A stretch of 64,000 nucleotides of DNA, taken from assembly GCF_023093535.1 (NCBI RefSeq), contig NZ_CP095757.1:3162001-3226000 (forward strand), given 5' to 3'. Position numbers and translations under genes: made by a program. This DNA is from Halovivax limisalsi (GTDB taxonomy: Archaea > Halobacteriota > Halobacteria > Halobacteriales > Natrialbaceae). The notes under the pieces are model-generated. The model made no database searches. It saw nothing but the letters and a program-made list of their open reading frames with translations, and was not told where the DNA came from. Positions 28,059-36,225 of this stretch are shown piece after piece; position 1 is the stretch's first letter, and every line of letters begins with the position of its first letter.

Positions 28059-28997
28059 TCAGAACGGGCCGCGCCCGCCGCCGGGTCCACCCGGTCCACC
28101 CGGGCCGCCGGGACCGCCCGGGCCCAGCTGGAACTGGTTCGGCCCGCGGATCGTTTGCGTGCGCTTTACGTACTCGCCGACGGCGAAGCCGACGAGCAGG
28201 CCGACCAGATGGGCCCCGTGTGCGATCCCGCCGAGACCCGAGAGATTGAACCCGACGAGTCCCAGGCTCAGCACCGCGAAGCCGACCGTCAGCACCCACA
28301 GCGGCATCGGGATGAAGAACATAAAGTAGACTTTCAGGTTCGGGTGCAGAATCGTAATCACGCCCAGAATCGCCAGTGCCGCACCGGAGGCGCCGAGCAC
28401 GCCCGAGGCCGGACCGGGTGTGAGGATCTGAAGCGCTATCTGGGACAGCCCGGCGAGTGCTCCCGCACCCAGGAAGAGTGCCCAGTACTGCTTGTCGCTG
28501 AGATACCGCGACAGCAGCGGCCCGAAGAAGAATATCACGATGCTATTGAAAACGAGGTGAAATATATTGGACGGATCGTGGGAGAAGATGGAGGTGATCC
28601 ACGTCCAGACGTACTCCGGATGCTGTGGCGTAAGGACGAACAGCATTCGGTGGATCGCCGGCCCAGCCAGAAAGATCGTGAGCCACTGCGCGAGAAACGT
28701 CACCCACATGAACAGCAGGATCGTGTAGGTCACGTTGCCGCGGAAGTACGCGAGCGGGCCCCCGGGCCCCGTATCGATCGGTAGCTTCGCCATGATACGG
28801 TCGGTCGTCGACGCCGACGACCCGTTCACCGATTCGTCGAACCCGCTGTCGAAGACGCCGCCCGGATCGTTCCAGTTCTGCAGCCCGGAGCAATCGTGAT
28901 TTTCCGGCAGCCGGTGCTCGGAGCAGTGGGTTCCGCCGCAGTGTCGGCAGTTGTACGGCATACTGACCGACGCCCCACACACGTCACACGTCGCCAT
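28059..28997 (-). CDS. Rhomboid protease with N-terminal AN1-type zinc finger
   Basis: 312 residues. Residues 4-36 form an AN1-like zinc finger (C4, C7, C17, C20, C25, H28, H34, C36). Six or so membrane helices follow, with the catalytic serine at 204 in GASGAALAI and the catalytic histidine in IAHGAHLVGLLVG (H260 or H263). The NIFHLVFNSIVIFFFGP segment supplies the conserved Asn/His. The C-terminus is a (GPGG)n tail. Cleaves within membranes; substrates unknown. The zinc-finger fusion is recurrent in haloarchaea. Confidence 0.9.
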   Translation of the reverse strand: MATCDVCGASVSMPYNCRHCGGTHCSEHRLPENHDCSGLQNWNDPGGVFDSGFDESVNGSSASTTDRIMAKLPIDTGPGGPLAYFRGNVTYTILLFMWVTFLAQWLTIFLAGPAIHRMLFVLTPQHPEYVWTWITSIFSHDPSNIFHLVFNSIVIFFFGPLLSRYLSDKQYWALFLGAGALAGLSQIALQILTPGPASGVLGASGAALAILGVITILHPNLKVYFMFFIPMPLWVLTVGFAVLSLGLVGFNLSGLGGIAHGAHLVGLLVGFAVGEYVKRTQTIRGPNQFQLGPGGPGGPGGPGGPGGGRGPF

Positions 28998-29134
28998 TGC
29001 GCGGGGGTTTGCGCCGGATCGCTATGGGGTTTGGGGTTTCGACCGCTCGCGAACCGGTTCGGACCGTCGCATCGCCGCGGACCGATTCACCGTGCGGCGG
29101 ATCATTTTTGCCCGCGGACCGTCGAGGGACGAAC

Positions 29135-29575
29135 GTGCAACCGTACGAGCGCGCCCAGCTCGTCGAACGCGTCGGCCGCGACGGGGCGACCGTCGGCGCC
29201 GACATCCCGGATCGCATCGAGATCCAGGGCGAGGATATCGACCTCGAATCGTTCGTCTTCGAGATCAAGCGCCGGGAGACGATCCCACCGGGCGAGCGCG
29301 ACCGCGTGGAGCAGGCGAAGCGAAACCTGCGCCGAGAGCGCGTCGAACGAATGGAGCTGATCGAGGAGGGAGACATCACGTTCGAGGAGGGCGAGGAGCT
29401 CGCGCGGGCGATCATCGGCATCGATCGCGCGCTCAACGCGCTCGAGAACCTCGGCCCGACCGACCTCGAACGCGAACGGCAGGCCCAGGACGTCGCCGAC
29501 CGCAAGCGCTGGATGTCCTTCCTGCGGAAGGCGCTAGGTAACGAAGACGACGCGGCGAACCGTCGCGGGCGGTGA
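29135..29575 (+). CDS. DUF5788-like haloarchaeal protein
   Basis: 146 residues starting with GTG (VQPYERAQLVERVGRDGATVGADIPDRIEIQG). Mostly helical and charged: EIKRRETIPPGERDRVEQAKRNLRRERVERMELIEEGDITFEEGEELARAIIGIDRALNALENLGPTD, then DRKRWMSFLRKALG. The pattern matches haloarchaeal DUF5788 from memory. Function unknown. GTG is chosen because the residues before it are Arg/Ser-rich and out of character. Confidence 0.72.
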   Translation: MQPYERAQLVERVGRDGATVGADIPDRIEIQGEDIDLESFVFEIKRRETIPPGERDRVEQAKRNLRRERVERMELIEEGDITFEEGEELARAIIGIDRALNALENLGPTDLERERQAQDVADRKRWMSFLRKALGNEDDAANRRGR

Positions 29576-29701
29576 CCTGGACGGCGCGGACGACGATCGG
29601 GACGACGCGCCGAGCCGGCGCGGGCGGTGATCGGCCGGGCAGTTGGAGGCCGCCCCTCGGGGCGGTAAGACACTAAGGGGCGGGCCCGCCAAGTGAGGCC
29701 C

Positions 29702-31477
29702 ATGACGACCAACGCGGAGCTCGCCGCCCGCTTCGAGGAGTTCGCGGACCTGCTCGAGGCCGACGACGTCGAGTACAAACCCCGCGCCTATCGCCGCGCG
29801 GCCGAGAACATCCTGGCCCACCCCGTCCCCATCGCGGAGGCGGTCGAGTCGGGCGACGAGGACGCCATCGACGACATCGAGGGCGTCGGCGACGCCATTT
29901 CTTCGAAGATAATCGAGTACGTCGAGACCGGCGAGATCGAAGAACTCGAAGAGTTGCGCGAGGAGCTGCCCGTCGACATGGCCGACCTCACCCGTATCGA
30001 GGGCGTCGGCCCGAAGACGGTCGGCACGCTCTACCGCGAACTCGGCATCGAGACGCTCGACGACCTCGAGGCGGCCGCCGAGGCCGGGGCAATCCGGGAG
30101 GTCAAGGGGTTCGGCGCGAAGACCGAACAGAACATCCTCGACAACCTCGAGTTCGCGCGGACGGTCGGCCAGCGCCACCTGGTGGGCGAGGCGCGGCCGC
30201 TCGCGGACGACGTGCTCGCCTACCTCCGGGACGTCGAAGAGGTCGAGCGGGCCACCGTGGGCGGCTCCATCCGTCGCTGGCGCGAGACGATCGGCGACGT
30301 CGACGTGCTGGCCGCGACCGAGGCGCCGGAGGCCGTCGTCGAGGCCCTCCTGGCGTGGGACTCCGTCGACGACGAGATCGAGTCCGGGCCGGCGAAGGCG
30401 AGCGTCCGCGTCGGCGAGATCCGGGTCGACCTGCGCGTCGTCGACCCGGCGGAGTTCGGCGCCGCGCTGCAGTACTTCACCGGCAGCAAGGACCACAACG
30501 TCCGCCTTCGCAACTACGCGATCGAGCGCGGGATGAAGCTCAACGAGTACGGCGCATTCGACGTCTCCGACCTCGCCGCGGCCGAAGACGACGACCCCAC
30601 TCACGTCGGCGGCGGGCCGCGAGCGGGCGAGCGAGTGGCGGGCGAGACGGAGGAAGGAATGTACGCCGCGCTCGACCTGCCGTGGATCCCGCCGGAACTC
30701 CGCGAGGATCGCGGCGAGATCGACGCCGCGGCGGCGGGCGAGCTCCCGGATCTCGTCGAGGTCGAGGACATCCGCGGCGACCTCCACACCCACACCGAGT
30801 GGTCAGACGGCAACAACACCATCGAGGAGATGGTCGAGACGGCCGCCGACCGGGGCTACGACTACTACGCGGTCGCCGACCACGCCGAGGGCCCCGGCGT
30901 CGTCGGCGGCATGGGCCTCTCGGACGCGGAGATCCTCGAACAGGTCGAGGCGATCCGCGCCGTCGACGACGAGTCCGAGATCCGCGTCTACGCGGGCATC
31001 GAGGCCAATATCGACGCCGACGGTGCGGTCGACCTCGGGGACGAGGTGATCGACGCCCTCGACGTCGTCGTCGCCTCGCCCCACAGCGCGCTCGACCAGG
31101 ATCCGGACAGCGCGGGCGAGCGCCTCGTCCGCGCGATCGAGAACCCGGCGGTCGACATCCTCGGCCATCCCAGCGGCCGGTTGCTGAACGAACGCGAGGG
31201 GCTCGCCATCGACGCGGGTGCGCTGGGCGAGGCGGCCGCGGCCAGCGACACCGCCCTCGAAGTGAACGCGAACCCGCGCCGGCTCGACCTCTGGGGGAGC
31301 GCCGTCCAGGCGGCGATCGACGAAGGGGCACCGATCGCGATCGACACTGACGCCCACCGACCCGCGACCCTCGAATACGTCCGCTGGGGCGTCCACACGG
31401 CTCGCCGGGGCTGGGCGGAACCCGGTGACGTCGTCAACACCTGGGAGCGATCCGATCTCGAGGCCTTCCTCCACTGA
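29702..31477 (+). CDS. polX: DNA polymerase/3'-5' exonuclease PolX
   Basis: 591 residues. N-terminal helix-hairpin-helix repeats (IEGVGDAISSKIIEYVETGE; IEGVGPKTVGTLYRELG; VKGFGAKTEQNILDNL), a family X nucleotidyltransferase core (VGGSIRRWRETIGDVDVLAATE with GS and DxD; EIRVDLRVVDPAEFGAALQYFTGSKDHNVRLR), and a C-terminal PHP exonuclease domain (GDLHTHTEWSDGNNTIEEMV, AVADHAEGP, GIEANID, VVASPHSAL, DILGHPSGR, IDTDAHRP) with an intact metal-binding set. Acts in base excision repair and gap filling. Start at 29702; three extra codons upstream are possible. Confidence 0.94.
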   Translation: MTTNAELAARFEEFADLLEADDVEYKPRAYRRAAENILAHPVPIAEAVESGDEDAIDDIEGVGDAISSKIIEYVETGEIEELEELREELPVDMADLTRIEGVGPKTVGTLYRELGIETLDDLEAAAEAGAIREVKGFGAKTEQNILDNLEFARTVGQRHLVGEARPLADDVLAYLRDVEEVERATVGGSIRRWRETIGDVDVLAATEAPEAVVEALLAWDSVDDEIESGPAKASVRVGEIRVDLRVVDPAEFGAALQYFTGSKDHNVRLRNYAIERGMKLNEYGAFDVSDLAAAEDDDPTHVGGGPRAGERVAGETEEGMYAALDLPWIPPELREDRGEIDAAAAGELPDLVEVEDIRGDLHTHTEWSDGNNTIEEMVETAADRGYDYYAVADHAEGPGVVGGMGLSDAEILEQVEAIRAVDDESEIRVYAGIEANIDADGAVDLGDEVIDALDVVVASPHSALDQDPDSAGERLVRAIENPAVDILGHPSGRLLNEREGLAIDAGALGEAAAASDTALEVNANPRRLDLWGSAVQAAIDEGAPIAIDTDAHRPATLEYVRWGVHTARRGWAEPGDVVNTWERSDLEAFLH

Positions 31478-31575
31478 AACGAACGGACGATTCGTCCCGG
31501 GCCCGACGGAGGGTGCTGCGTTCGCCGTCCCGTTCGACCCATCGGAGATTTACCGGTTCCGCTCGAAGCCCGAAC

Positions 31576-32040
31576 GTGCGACTGCTCGTCGACGTTATGT
31601 GCGGGCGGCTCGTCCCCTACCTCCGGATGTGCGGCCACGATACCGCCTACGCGGGCGATCGAGGCCTGGAAGCCGACGCGGACGTCCTCGCCGTCGCGGA
31701 CGCCGAGGAGCGAACGGTCCTCACGCGCGACGTCGAACTCGCGTCTCGGGCCGCGTCGTCGATCCTGCTCGACGCCCGCGACGTGACGGGACAGCTCGAA
31801 GCGCTCGCGGCGGCCGGCGTCGACCTGACCCTTCCCGCAGCGCCGACCCGCTGTGGCGCGTGCAACGGACCGCTCGTCCCGGTCGATCCAGCTGACTCGA
31901 CGCCCGAATACGCGCCTGACCCGAGCGACGAATCCACCTGGCGCTGTCGCGAGTGCGGGCAGCACTTCTGGCGGGGAAGTCACTGGGAGCGAGTTCGGCG
32001 GACGCTCGCGTCACTCGAACGGGACGTGAACGACGCGTAA
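31576..32040 (+). CDS. Mut7-C RNase domain protein
   Basis: 154 residues, GTG start (VRLLVDVMCGRLVPYLRMCGHDTAYA). The N-terminal PIN-like Mut7-C fold has conserved acidic residues in LVDVMCGRL and TVLTRDVELASRA, and the C-terminus is a zinc ribbon with two Cys pairs (CGACNGPL and CRECGQHFWRGSHW). Predicted metal-dependent RNase. No neighbour indicates a pathway. Confidence 0.82.
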   Translation: MRLLVDVMCGRLVPYLRMCGHDTAYAGDRGLEADADVLAVADAEERTVLTRDVELASRAASSILLDARDVTGQLEALAAAGVDLTLPAAPTRCGACNGPLVPVDPADSTPEYAPDPSDESTWRCRECGQHFWRGSHWERVRRTLASLERDVNDA

Positions 32041-32159
32041 CCCGGCCGAACGAACGGAATCGTCGACGAAACGGTGACTACCACGGAATCGCGGGGAACG
32101 AAGGGCGAACACGGCGACGATGCGCGCGAACGGACCGACGTCACTCGATCGCCGGCCCC

Positions 32160-32684
32160 TCAGTCGGCGTCCATCTCGTCTTCGAGCATGGCCGCGAGCT
32201 CTTCGGGGTCGATCTCCTCCTCGACGAGCCGTCGGACCCAGTCGACGTTGATCGTGGTCGTGAACACGCGCGTACCGCCGTCGAAGAGCGTGACCTCGAG
32301 CCAGTCGACCATTTCGACGAGCGATTCGACGTCATCGACTCCCTTCTGCAATCCGCGACCCAGTTCGGCCATCGCCTTCTTCCGGTCGTCCCGAACGACG
32401 TCGGCGGTGACGACGAGGGTCTTCCCGTCGAGTTTGATCGACCGGATCTTCACGTGCTCGGTGAGATCGTTGAGGTCGTCGACGTCGATCCCCGGCACGT
32501 CGCCGCCGTCGCCTCCATCCCCGCCGTCGCCACCGCTTCCGCCATCGCCGCCGTCGCTCCCGTCGCCGCCGCGCGTCCGGACGTCCTCGGTCGGCTCCGC
32601 ATCGCCATCGTCGTCGTTCATACAGCCGGCGAGCGCGATCGTGAGGGCGGTACCACTTCCCAGGATGACGGATCGTCGATCCAT
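32160..32684 (-). CDS. Secreted lipoprotein with Gly/Asp-rich linker
   Basis: 174 residues. The signal MDRRSVILGSGTALTIALAGC has twin Arg and a lipobox (ALAGC), so it is probably exported by Tat and lipid-anchored at Cys21. A linker of GDGGDGGSGG-type repeats (residues about 38-62) precedes a globular domain (LTEHVKIRSIKLDGKTLVVTADVV...WLEVTLFDGGTRVFTTTINVDWVRRLVEEE). This domain may be an alpha/beta fold; function unknown. Confidence 0.75.
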   Translation of the reverse strand: MDRRSVILGSGTALTIALAGCMNDDDGDAEPTEDVRTRGGDGSDGGDGGSGGDGGDGGDGGDVPGIDVDDLNDLTEHVKIRSIKLDGKTLVVTADVVRDDRKKAMAELGRGLQKGVDDVESLVEMVDWLEVTLFDGGTRVFTTTINVDWVRRLVEEEIDPEELAAMLEDEMDAD

Positions 32685-33044
32685 ATGGATCGCGACCCCC
32701 TCCCGCCAGTTTACTAAGGAGCCCCTGTTCCGGCAGCCGACGATCACACTCGCTTCCTACCAGCACCCAGGTGCTCCTTACGGCCGCCGGAGACCGGGTG
32801 GAACGCCGCCGCGGCGCCGCCACCGGCCCGTGCCGCCGTCGCGTTCACAGCAGTCGCAGTAGGGGCTCGTTGCCCGCTGGCTCGCACGACGGTCTCGTCC
32901 CGGATTCCTCCGTGCATCGCGGCCTCGACAGACCCGAGTCTGGCCGAGACGTCATCTCGACCGTATCGACGCGGGAGCAACTGAAATCCGCCGACGTGGG
33001 CGACGCCCATCGCGGACCGTCGCCGGGCTGCGGGAGGCGGCTGC
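32685..33044. other. Intergenic region, no gene seen
   Basis: About 360 bases between the lipoprotein promoter and the end of the PHP gene. Frames crossing it are Arg/Ser/Pro-rich and look like shadows. The minus-strand TTAGTAAACTGG near 32710 is the likely promoter region of the lipoprotein gene. Nothing else stands out. Confidence 0.45.
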
Positions 33045-33800
33045 TCAGTAGACGGCGCCGTCGTCGAAGCGACCGCGGTAGCGACGGTTCCCCGGGTGCG
33101 TCGGTACGCGGTCGGGGCGCAAGAGGCGTTTCGCCTTCGTCCAGGTGTTCTCCCACCCGAGGTGGGCGAGTTCGGTCATCGTCGTCGCCACCCGTGCGGC
33201 GCCCCGCTGGTGCGTGACGGTTCGCGGCCCGCCGGTTCTGAGAGCGTCGGACAGCGATTCCGGCCCGTCGACGGCCTCGAACGCGGTCCAGGCAGCCCCG
33301 ACCGTTCGTCCGATGTGGGCGTACGAGGAGGCGAATCCGGGCAGGTCGAGGCGGTCGGCCAGCCGACTGGCGCGTCGGTTGTGAAACGGCAGATGTTTCG
33401 GGTTGAACAGCTCGATCCCGTCGATCGCGTGGTGATAGGTTCGTAGCTCAGACTCTCCGAGGCTTACCGTCGCGAACGTGGGATGCGGAACGAGGATGAC
33501 GGCGTTCTGGCGCACGCACTCGTCGACCGCCGTCGAGAGCGAGATGAAATCCGGGATCGGCGAGTCGAGATCGAGCGCGAGCACGTGCTTTCGGTTCGCC
33601 CACGACCCGGTGAATATCTCCCGCGCGGGGATCACGTCGAGATCGTCGTCGGCGTACTCGCTCGCGGTGCGTTCGATTCGGTCCAGCGGCGTGAAGTGGG
33701 GCGCGTACACCAGCGCGTTGAGTCCGACGCGCTTTGCCCGGCTGACGACCGCCTCGTCCAGGACTTTCACGTGGAGGTCGACGCGATACTCCTCGGACAC
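33045..33800 (-). CDS. PHP-domain metal-dependent phosphoesterase-like protein
   Basis: About 251 residues with GTG start (a second GTG lies two codons upstream at 33806). The PHP opening is altered: YRVDLHVKVLDEAVV instead of DLHxHS. Later blocks are LNALVYAPHFTPLDRI, VIPAREIFTGSW, VILVPHPTFATVSL and IDGIELFN, which follow the order of PHP enzymes. Loss of the second His of the first motif may change metal binding. Haloarchaea have several such PHP-associated proteins; substrate unknown. Confidence 0.7.
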   Translation of the reverse strand: MSEEYRVDLHVKVLDEAVVSRAKRVGLNALVYAPHFTPLDRIERTASEYADDDLDVIPAREIFTGSWANRKHVLALDLDSPIPDFISLSTAVDECVRQNAVILVPHPTFATVSLGESELRTYHHAIDGIELFNPKHLPFHNRRASRLADRLDLPGFASSYAHIGRTVGAAWTAFEAVDGPESLSDALRTGGPRTVTHQRGAARVATTMTELAHLGWENTWTKAKRLLRPDRVPTHPGNRRYRGRFDDGAVY

Positions 33801-33995
33801 ACTCACTCGTTCTCGCGTACCGGACGTTATCGTTTCCGATTCTGTCGGCCCGGCGCGACCGATCACCCGCGGAGTGGCCCGATGAACCGCTCTCGGACAT
33901 TCGACGGGACACGTTCGGCGGTATGACACACGGACGCCCTCGCCGCTCGAAACGGGCGAAAGTTCCAATAGGACCGCCCGTAAATCAACGCTCGA

Positions 33996-34283
33996 ATGGT
34001 CTGGGAGTGCGGGATCGCGGGCTGTGGCTCGCGCTTCGACACCGTCGAAGACGCGATCGTCCACCAGGCGAGCGACCACGAGCGCCGCGAGTGCAAGGTC
34101 TGCGGGTCCGTCGTCCCGGACGGCTACCTGGCGATCTACCACGCCTTCACCGAACACAGCCGCGCCGAGTACGTCCGCGCCTACGGCGCCGACTCCTCCG
34201 ACGTCCGGTGTCGCGAATCGCTCCTCGACGAGATCGCGGACGTCGTCGATCAGGAAGCGCTCTCGGACCGCCTCGACGGCTGA
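33996..34283 (+). CDS. Small zinc-finger protein (C2H2-like pair)
   Basis: 95 residues with two finger-like units: CGIAGCGSRFDTVEDAIVHQASDH (C-x4-C...H-x4-H) and CKVCGSVVPDGYLAIYHAFTEH (C-x2-C...H-x4-H). A short helical acidic tail follows. Haloarchaea encode many such small zinc-finger proteins, usually with unknown targets; DNA or protein binding is plausible. Confidence 0.75.
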   Translation: MVWECGIAGCGSRFDTVEDAIVHQASDHERRECKVCGSVVPDGYLAIYHAFTEHSRAEYVRAYGADSSDVRCRESLLDEIADVVDQEALSDRLDG

Positions 34284-34441
34284 CCCGCCCGACGGTCCCG
34301 TCCCCTCGACCGCGAGTATTCCGAGCGCACCGACACAGGCTCCGCAGACGTGTACCTCCACGTCTCGAATATGGGCGTAATGGAAATAGGCGCGGCATCG
34401 AAGTGGTACGTATTAGTGATAGATACAGGAATTAGAATACG

Positions 34442-34888
34442 ATGGCATATAGGAGAGAGGCGATCTTGTCCGCGACGGCTGCTGCCGTCGCCAGCGTTGG
34501 CGGCTGCGTTCAAGAGCCAGCCGATTCTACGCCCGGAAAACGGTCGACGGAGGAGATCCAAACGACGTTCGAGACAGGAGTGGACACAGCTATAGAAACA
34601 GCCGACGACCCGATCGTCTCGTTCAAAGCGGGCGAAATCGTCGTGATCGGAACCTACGCGATCGGTAACTACTGCTACAACCCGACCCTGGCTGAGCCAG
34701 CATACGACGAGGCCGCGGACCGGTTGGAGATCAGAGTCACCCGAGAGCACGTCGGGAGTACCGAGTGTGAAGATATCAACCAGGAAATTTCATATCGTGC
34801 CGTCGTTACCTTCGATGGCCAACCGCCGGAGACCGTTCACGTGATAGAAAACGACGGGGGCGAAACGACCCGAAGCCGACCGCACTGA
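34442..34888 (+). CDS. Predicted lipoprotein
   Basis: 148 residues. Signal MAYRREAILSATAAAVASVGGC with twin Arg and a Cys at residue 22 in a lipobox-like GGC. The rest is a beta-rich domain (IVSFKAGEIVVIGTYAIGNYCYNP, RLEIRVTREHVG, ISYRAVVTFDGQPPETVHVIEN) with three further cysteines. It is less G+C-rich than its neighbours, and an A/T-rich promoter (ATTAGTGATAGATACAGG) precedes it. Function unknown. Confidence 0.7.
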   Translation: MAYRREAILSATAAAVASVGGCVQEPADSTPGKRSTEEIQTTFETGVDTAIETADDPIVSFKAGEIVVIGTYAIGNYCYNPTLAEPAYDEAADRLEIRVTREHVGSTECEDINQEISYRAVVTFDGQPPETVHVIENDGGETTRSRPH

Positions 34889-34995
34889 GTCGAGCGCACA
34901 CCTGCGTTCGAAGCGTCTATCGGATCCGCGCCGTTATCGCACCAGTTCTATCCGTTAGGCCTGGCTGCCTGTGAAACGTGTGCCAGATCCTCAGC

Positions 34996-35237
34996 GCTCG
35001 TCACTGTCTGCTCACGGCGCGACGCGCCGTTCGCATGGTCCGACGAACTATCGTTCGTCGCTATATTCAGCGCGGCAGTGCCACGCTGACTGCTTGACGA
35101 GCGCGTCGGCGCTCGTCACTGGGCTCGCGGGCGTTGCGAGGCGGTTTCACCGCCTCGACGGTCGCGGCGCGTAGCGCCGCGCACTCCCCGCTCGCAATCC
35201 CCGACGAGCGGTTCACTCCGTTCACCGCTCGTCACTG
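34996..35237. repeat. Tandem hairpin array, period about 115 bp
   Basis: GCTCGTCACTG occurs at 34996, 35111 and 35227, that is, with spacings of 115 and 116 bases; the last copy is the nusG 3' end read on the other strand. Between them lie many perfect hairpins: CGACGAAC/GTTCGTCG, GACGAGCGC/GCGCTCGTC, GAGGCGG/CCGCCTC, GCGGCGC/GCGCCGC and GACGAGCGGT/ACCGCTCGTC. The last hairpin includes the nusG stop codon and could act as its transcript end. Confidence 0.6.
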
Positions 35238-35659
35238 TCCAACACGCGGATCTGGTCGCCTCGCACCGTCACGGGGATCGGGACCGTCGCCTCGTAGAGT
35301 TCGACCGTCACCTGGTCCTTGCCCTCGTCGATGCGCTGGACCTGGGCCTTCTCGCCCTTGAACGGGCCGGCGATGAGTTCGACGATGTCGCCCTCGGCGA
35401 TCCCTTCGACGTCCGGTTTCGGCGAGAGGAAGTGTTCGACTTCGGAGATGTCAGACTTGCCGGGGACGATGCTCCGGGCGTGGGGAATGTCCTCGAGGAC
35501 GCGTTCGAGGACGGCGTTGCCCTCGGCTTCGACCATCACGTACGAGGTCAGGGAGTCCGGCGCGAGCGCGGCGTGGACTTCCTCCTCCTCGCGGTTGATG
35601 ATCATGTCCGCGACGGTCTGCTCCTGGCTCGCCGTCGTCTTCACGGCGTAGATGCCCAT
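35222..35659 (-). CDS. nusG: Transcription elongation factor NusG/Spt5
   Basis: 145-residue archaeal Spt5. NGN domain [20 protein letters not shown]...[31 protein letters not shown], then KOW domain [25 protein letters not shown]. It binds the RNA polymerase clamp with Spt4 and increases processivity. Its ATG shares one base with the secE stop (TGATG), the conserved secE-nusG pair of archaea. Confidence 0.95.
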   Translation of the reverse strand: MGIYAVKTTASQEQTVADMIINREEEEVHAALAPDSLTSYVMVEAEGNAVLERVLEDIPHARSIVPGKSDISEVEHFLSPKPDVEGIAEGDIVELIAGPFKGEKAQVQRIDEGKDQVTVELYEATVPIPVTVRGDQIRVLDSDER

Positions 35660-35832
35660 CAGATGCCACCGGTCAGCAGACCCATGGTCACCCCGATGAT
35701 GAAGCCGAGCATTCCCACGAGGAGGACGCCGGCGCCGGCGATCTTCGAAACCTGGTAGAACTCCTCTTTCGTCGGCGTCGTCGCCATCTTCAGCACGCGG
35801 ACGTACGACGTGAGATCGTAGGGTACGTTCAT
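35659..35832 (-). CDS. secE: Protein translocase subunit SecE
   Basis: 57 residues: [40 protein letters not shown], then [17 protein letters not shown]. The TxEEFxxVxK motif followed by a single membrane helix is diagnostic of SecE/Sec61-gamma. It forms the SecYEG channel. The stop TGA overlaps the nusG start by one base. It is short and easily missed by automatic calling. A TATA-like AGATAAAAG lies about 29 bases upstream on the minus strand. Confidence 0.93.
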   Translation of the reverse strand: MNVPYDLTSYVRVLKMATTPTKEEFYQVSKIAGAGVLLVGMLGFIIGVTMGLLTGGI

Positions 35833-35854
35833 AGCTGGATCAACAACGTGGACG

Positions 35855-35868
35855 CTCTTTTATCTGTC
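35855..35868 (-). promoter_or_regulatory. Predicted TATA box of secE-nusG
   Basis: On the minus strand the bases read ACAGATAAAAGAGC, about 29 bases before the secE ATG, consistent with a leaderless transcript. Confidence 0.5.
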
Positions 35869-35955
35869 TTTCCGTCGGCCGATCGACGCATCGTCGGCCC
35901 AGACCGTTGCACCTGACTGCCGGTCCATCAAGCGTCTCGCTCTCGAAGCGGGTCC

Positions 35956-36135
35956 ATGGCTCAAGACGATACCGACCGCGCGGACGAACTCGAAGCCGAA
36001 CGAGCGGCCGAGATCGAAGACGAACTCGAACGCGTCGGGCGCGATCCGGACGAAGTCGACGCCGACGACGAGGCGGTCGGCACCCAGAGCGCGCCGCGAC
36101 GGGACGAGGAAGATAGCGAGAACGAAGCGGAGTAG
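35956..36135 (+). CDS. Small acidic hypothetical protein
   Basis: 59 residues beginning MAQDDTDRADELEAERAAEI and ending RRDEEDSENEAE. It is almost wholly charged, probably helical then disordered. High G+C at third codon positions (GAC, GAA/GAG, GCC) supports coding. Divergent from secE-nusG. Function unknown. Confidence 0.6.
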   Translation: MAQDDTDRADELEAERAAEIEDELERVGRDPDEVDADDEAVGTQSAPRRDEEDSENEAE

Positions 36136-36225
36136 CGCTCTTCATCGCCTCCCGATCGGTGAACACGTCGGCGGAGCCGCTCGAATGCGAACCGGGACCT
36201 CGATCTGTCGATTACGCGGCGTCCG

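Noticed and set aside
34970-35240. Possible CRISPR array near nusG
   Set aside because: The repeated units are spaced by about 115 bases, are imperfect hairpins without constant repeat-spacer lengths, and no cas genes are nearby.
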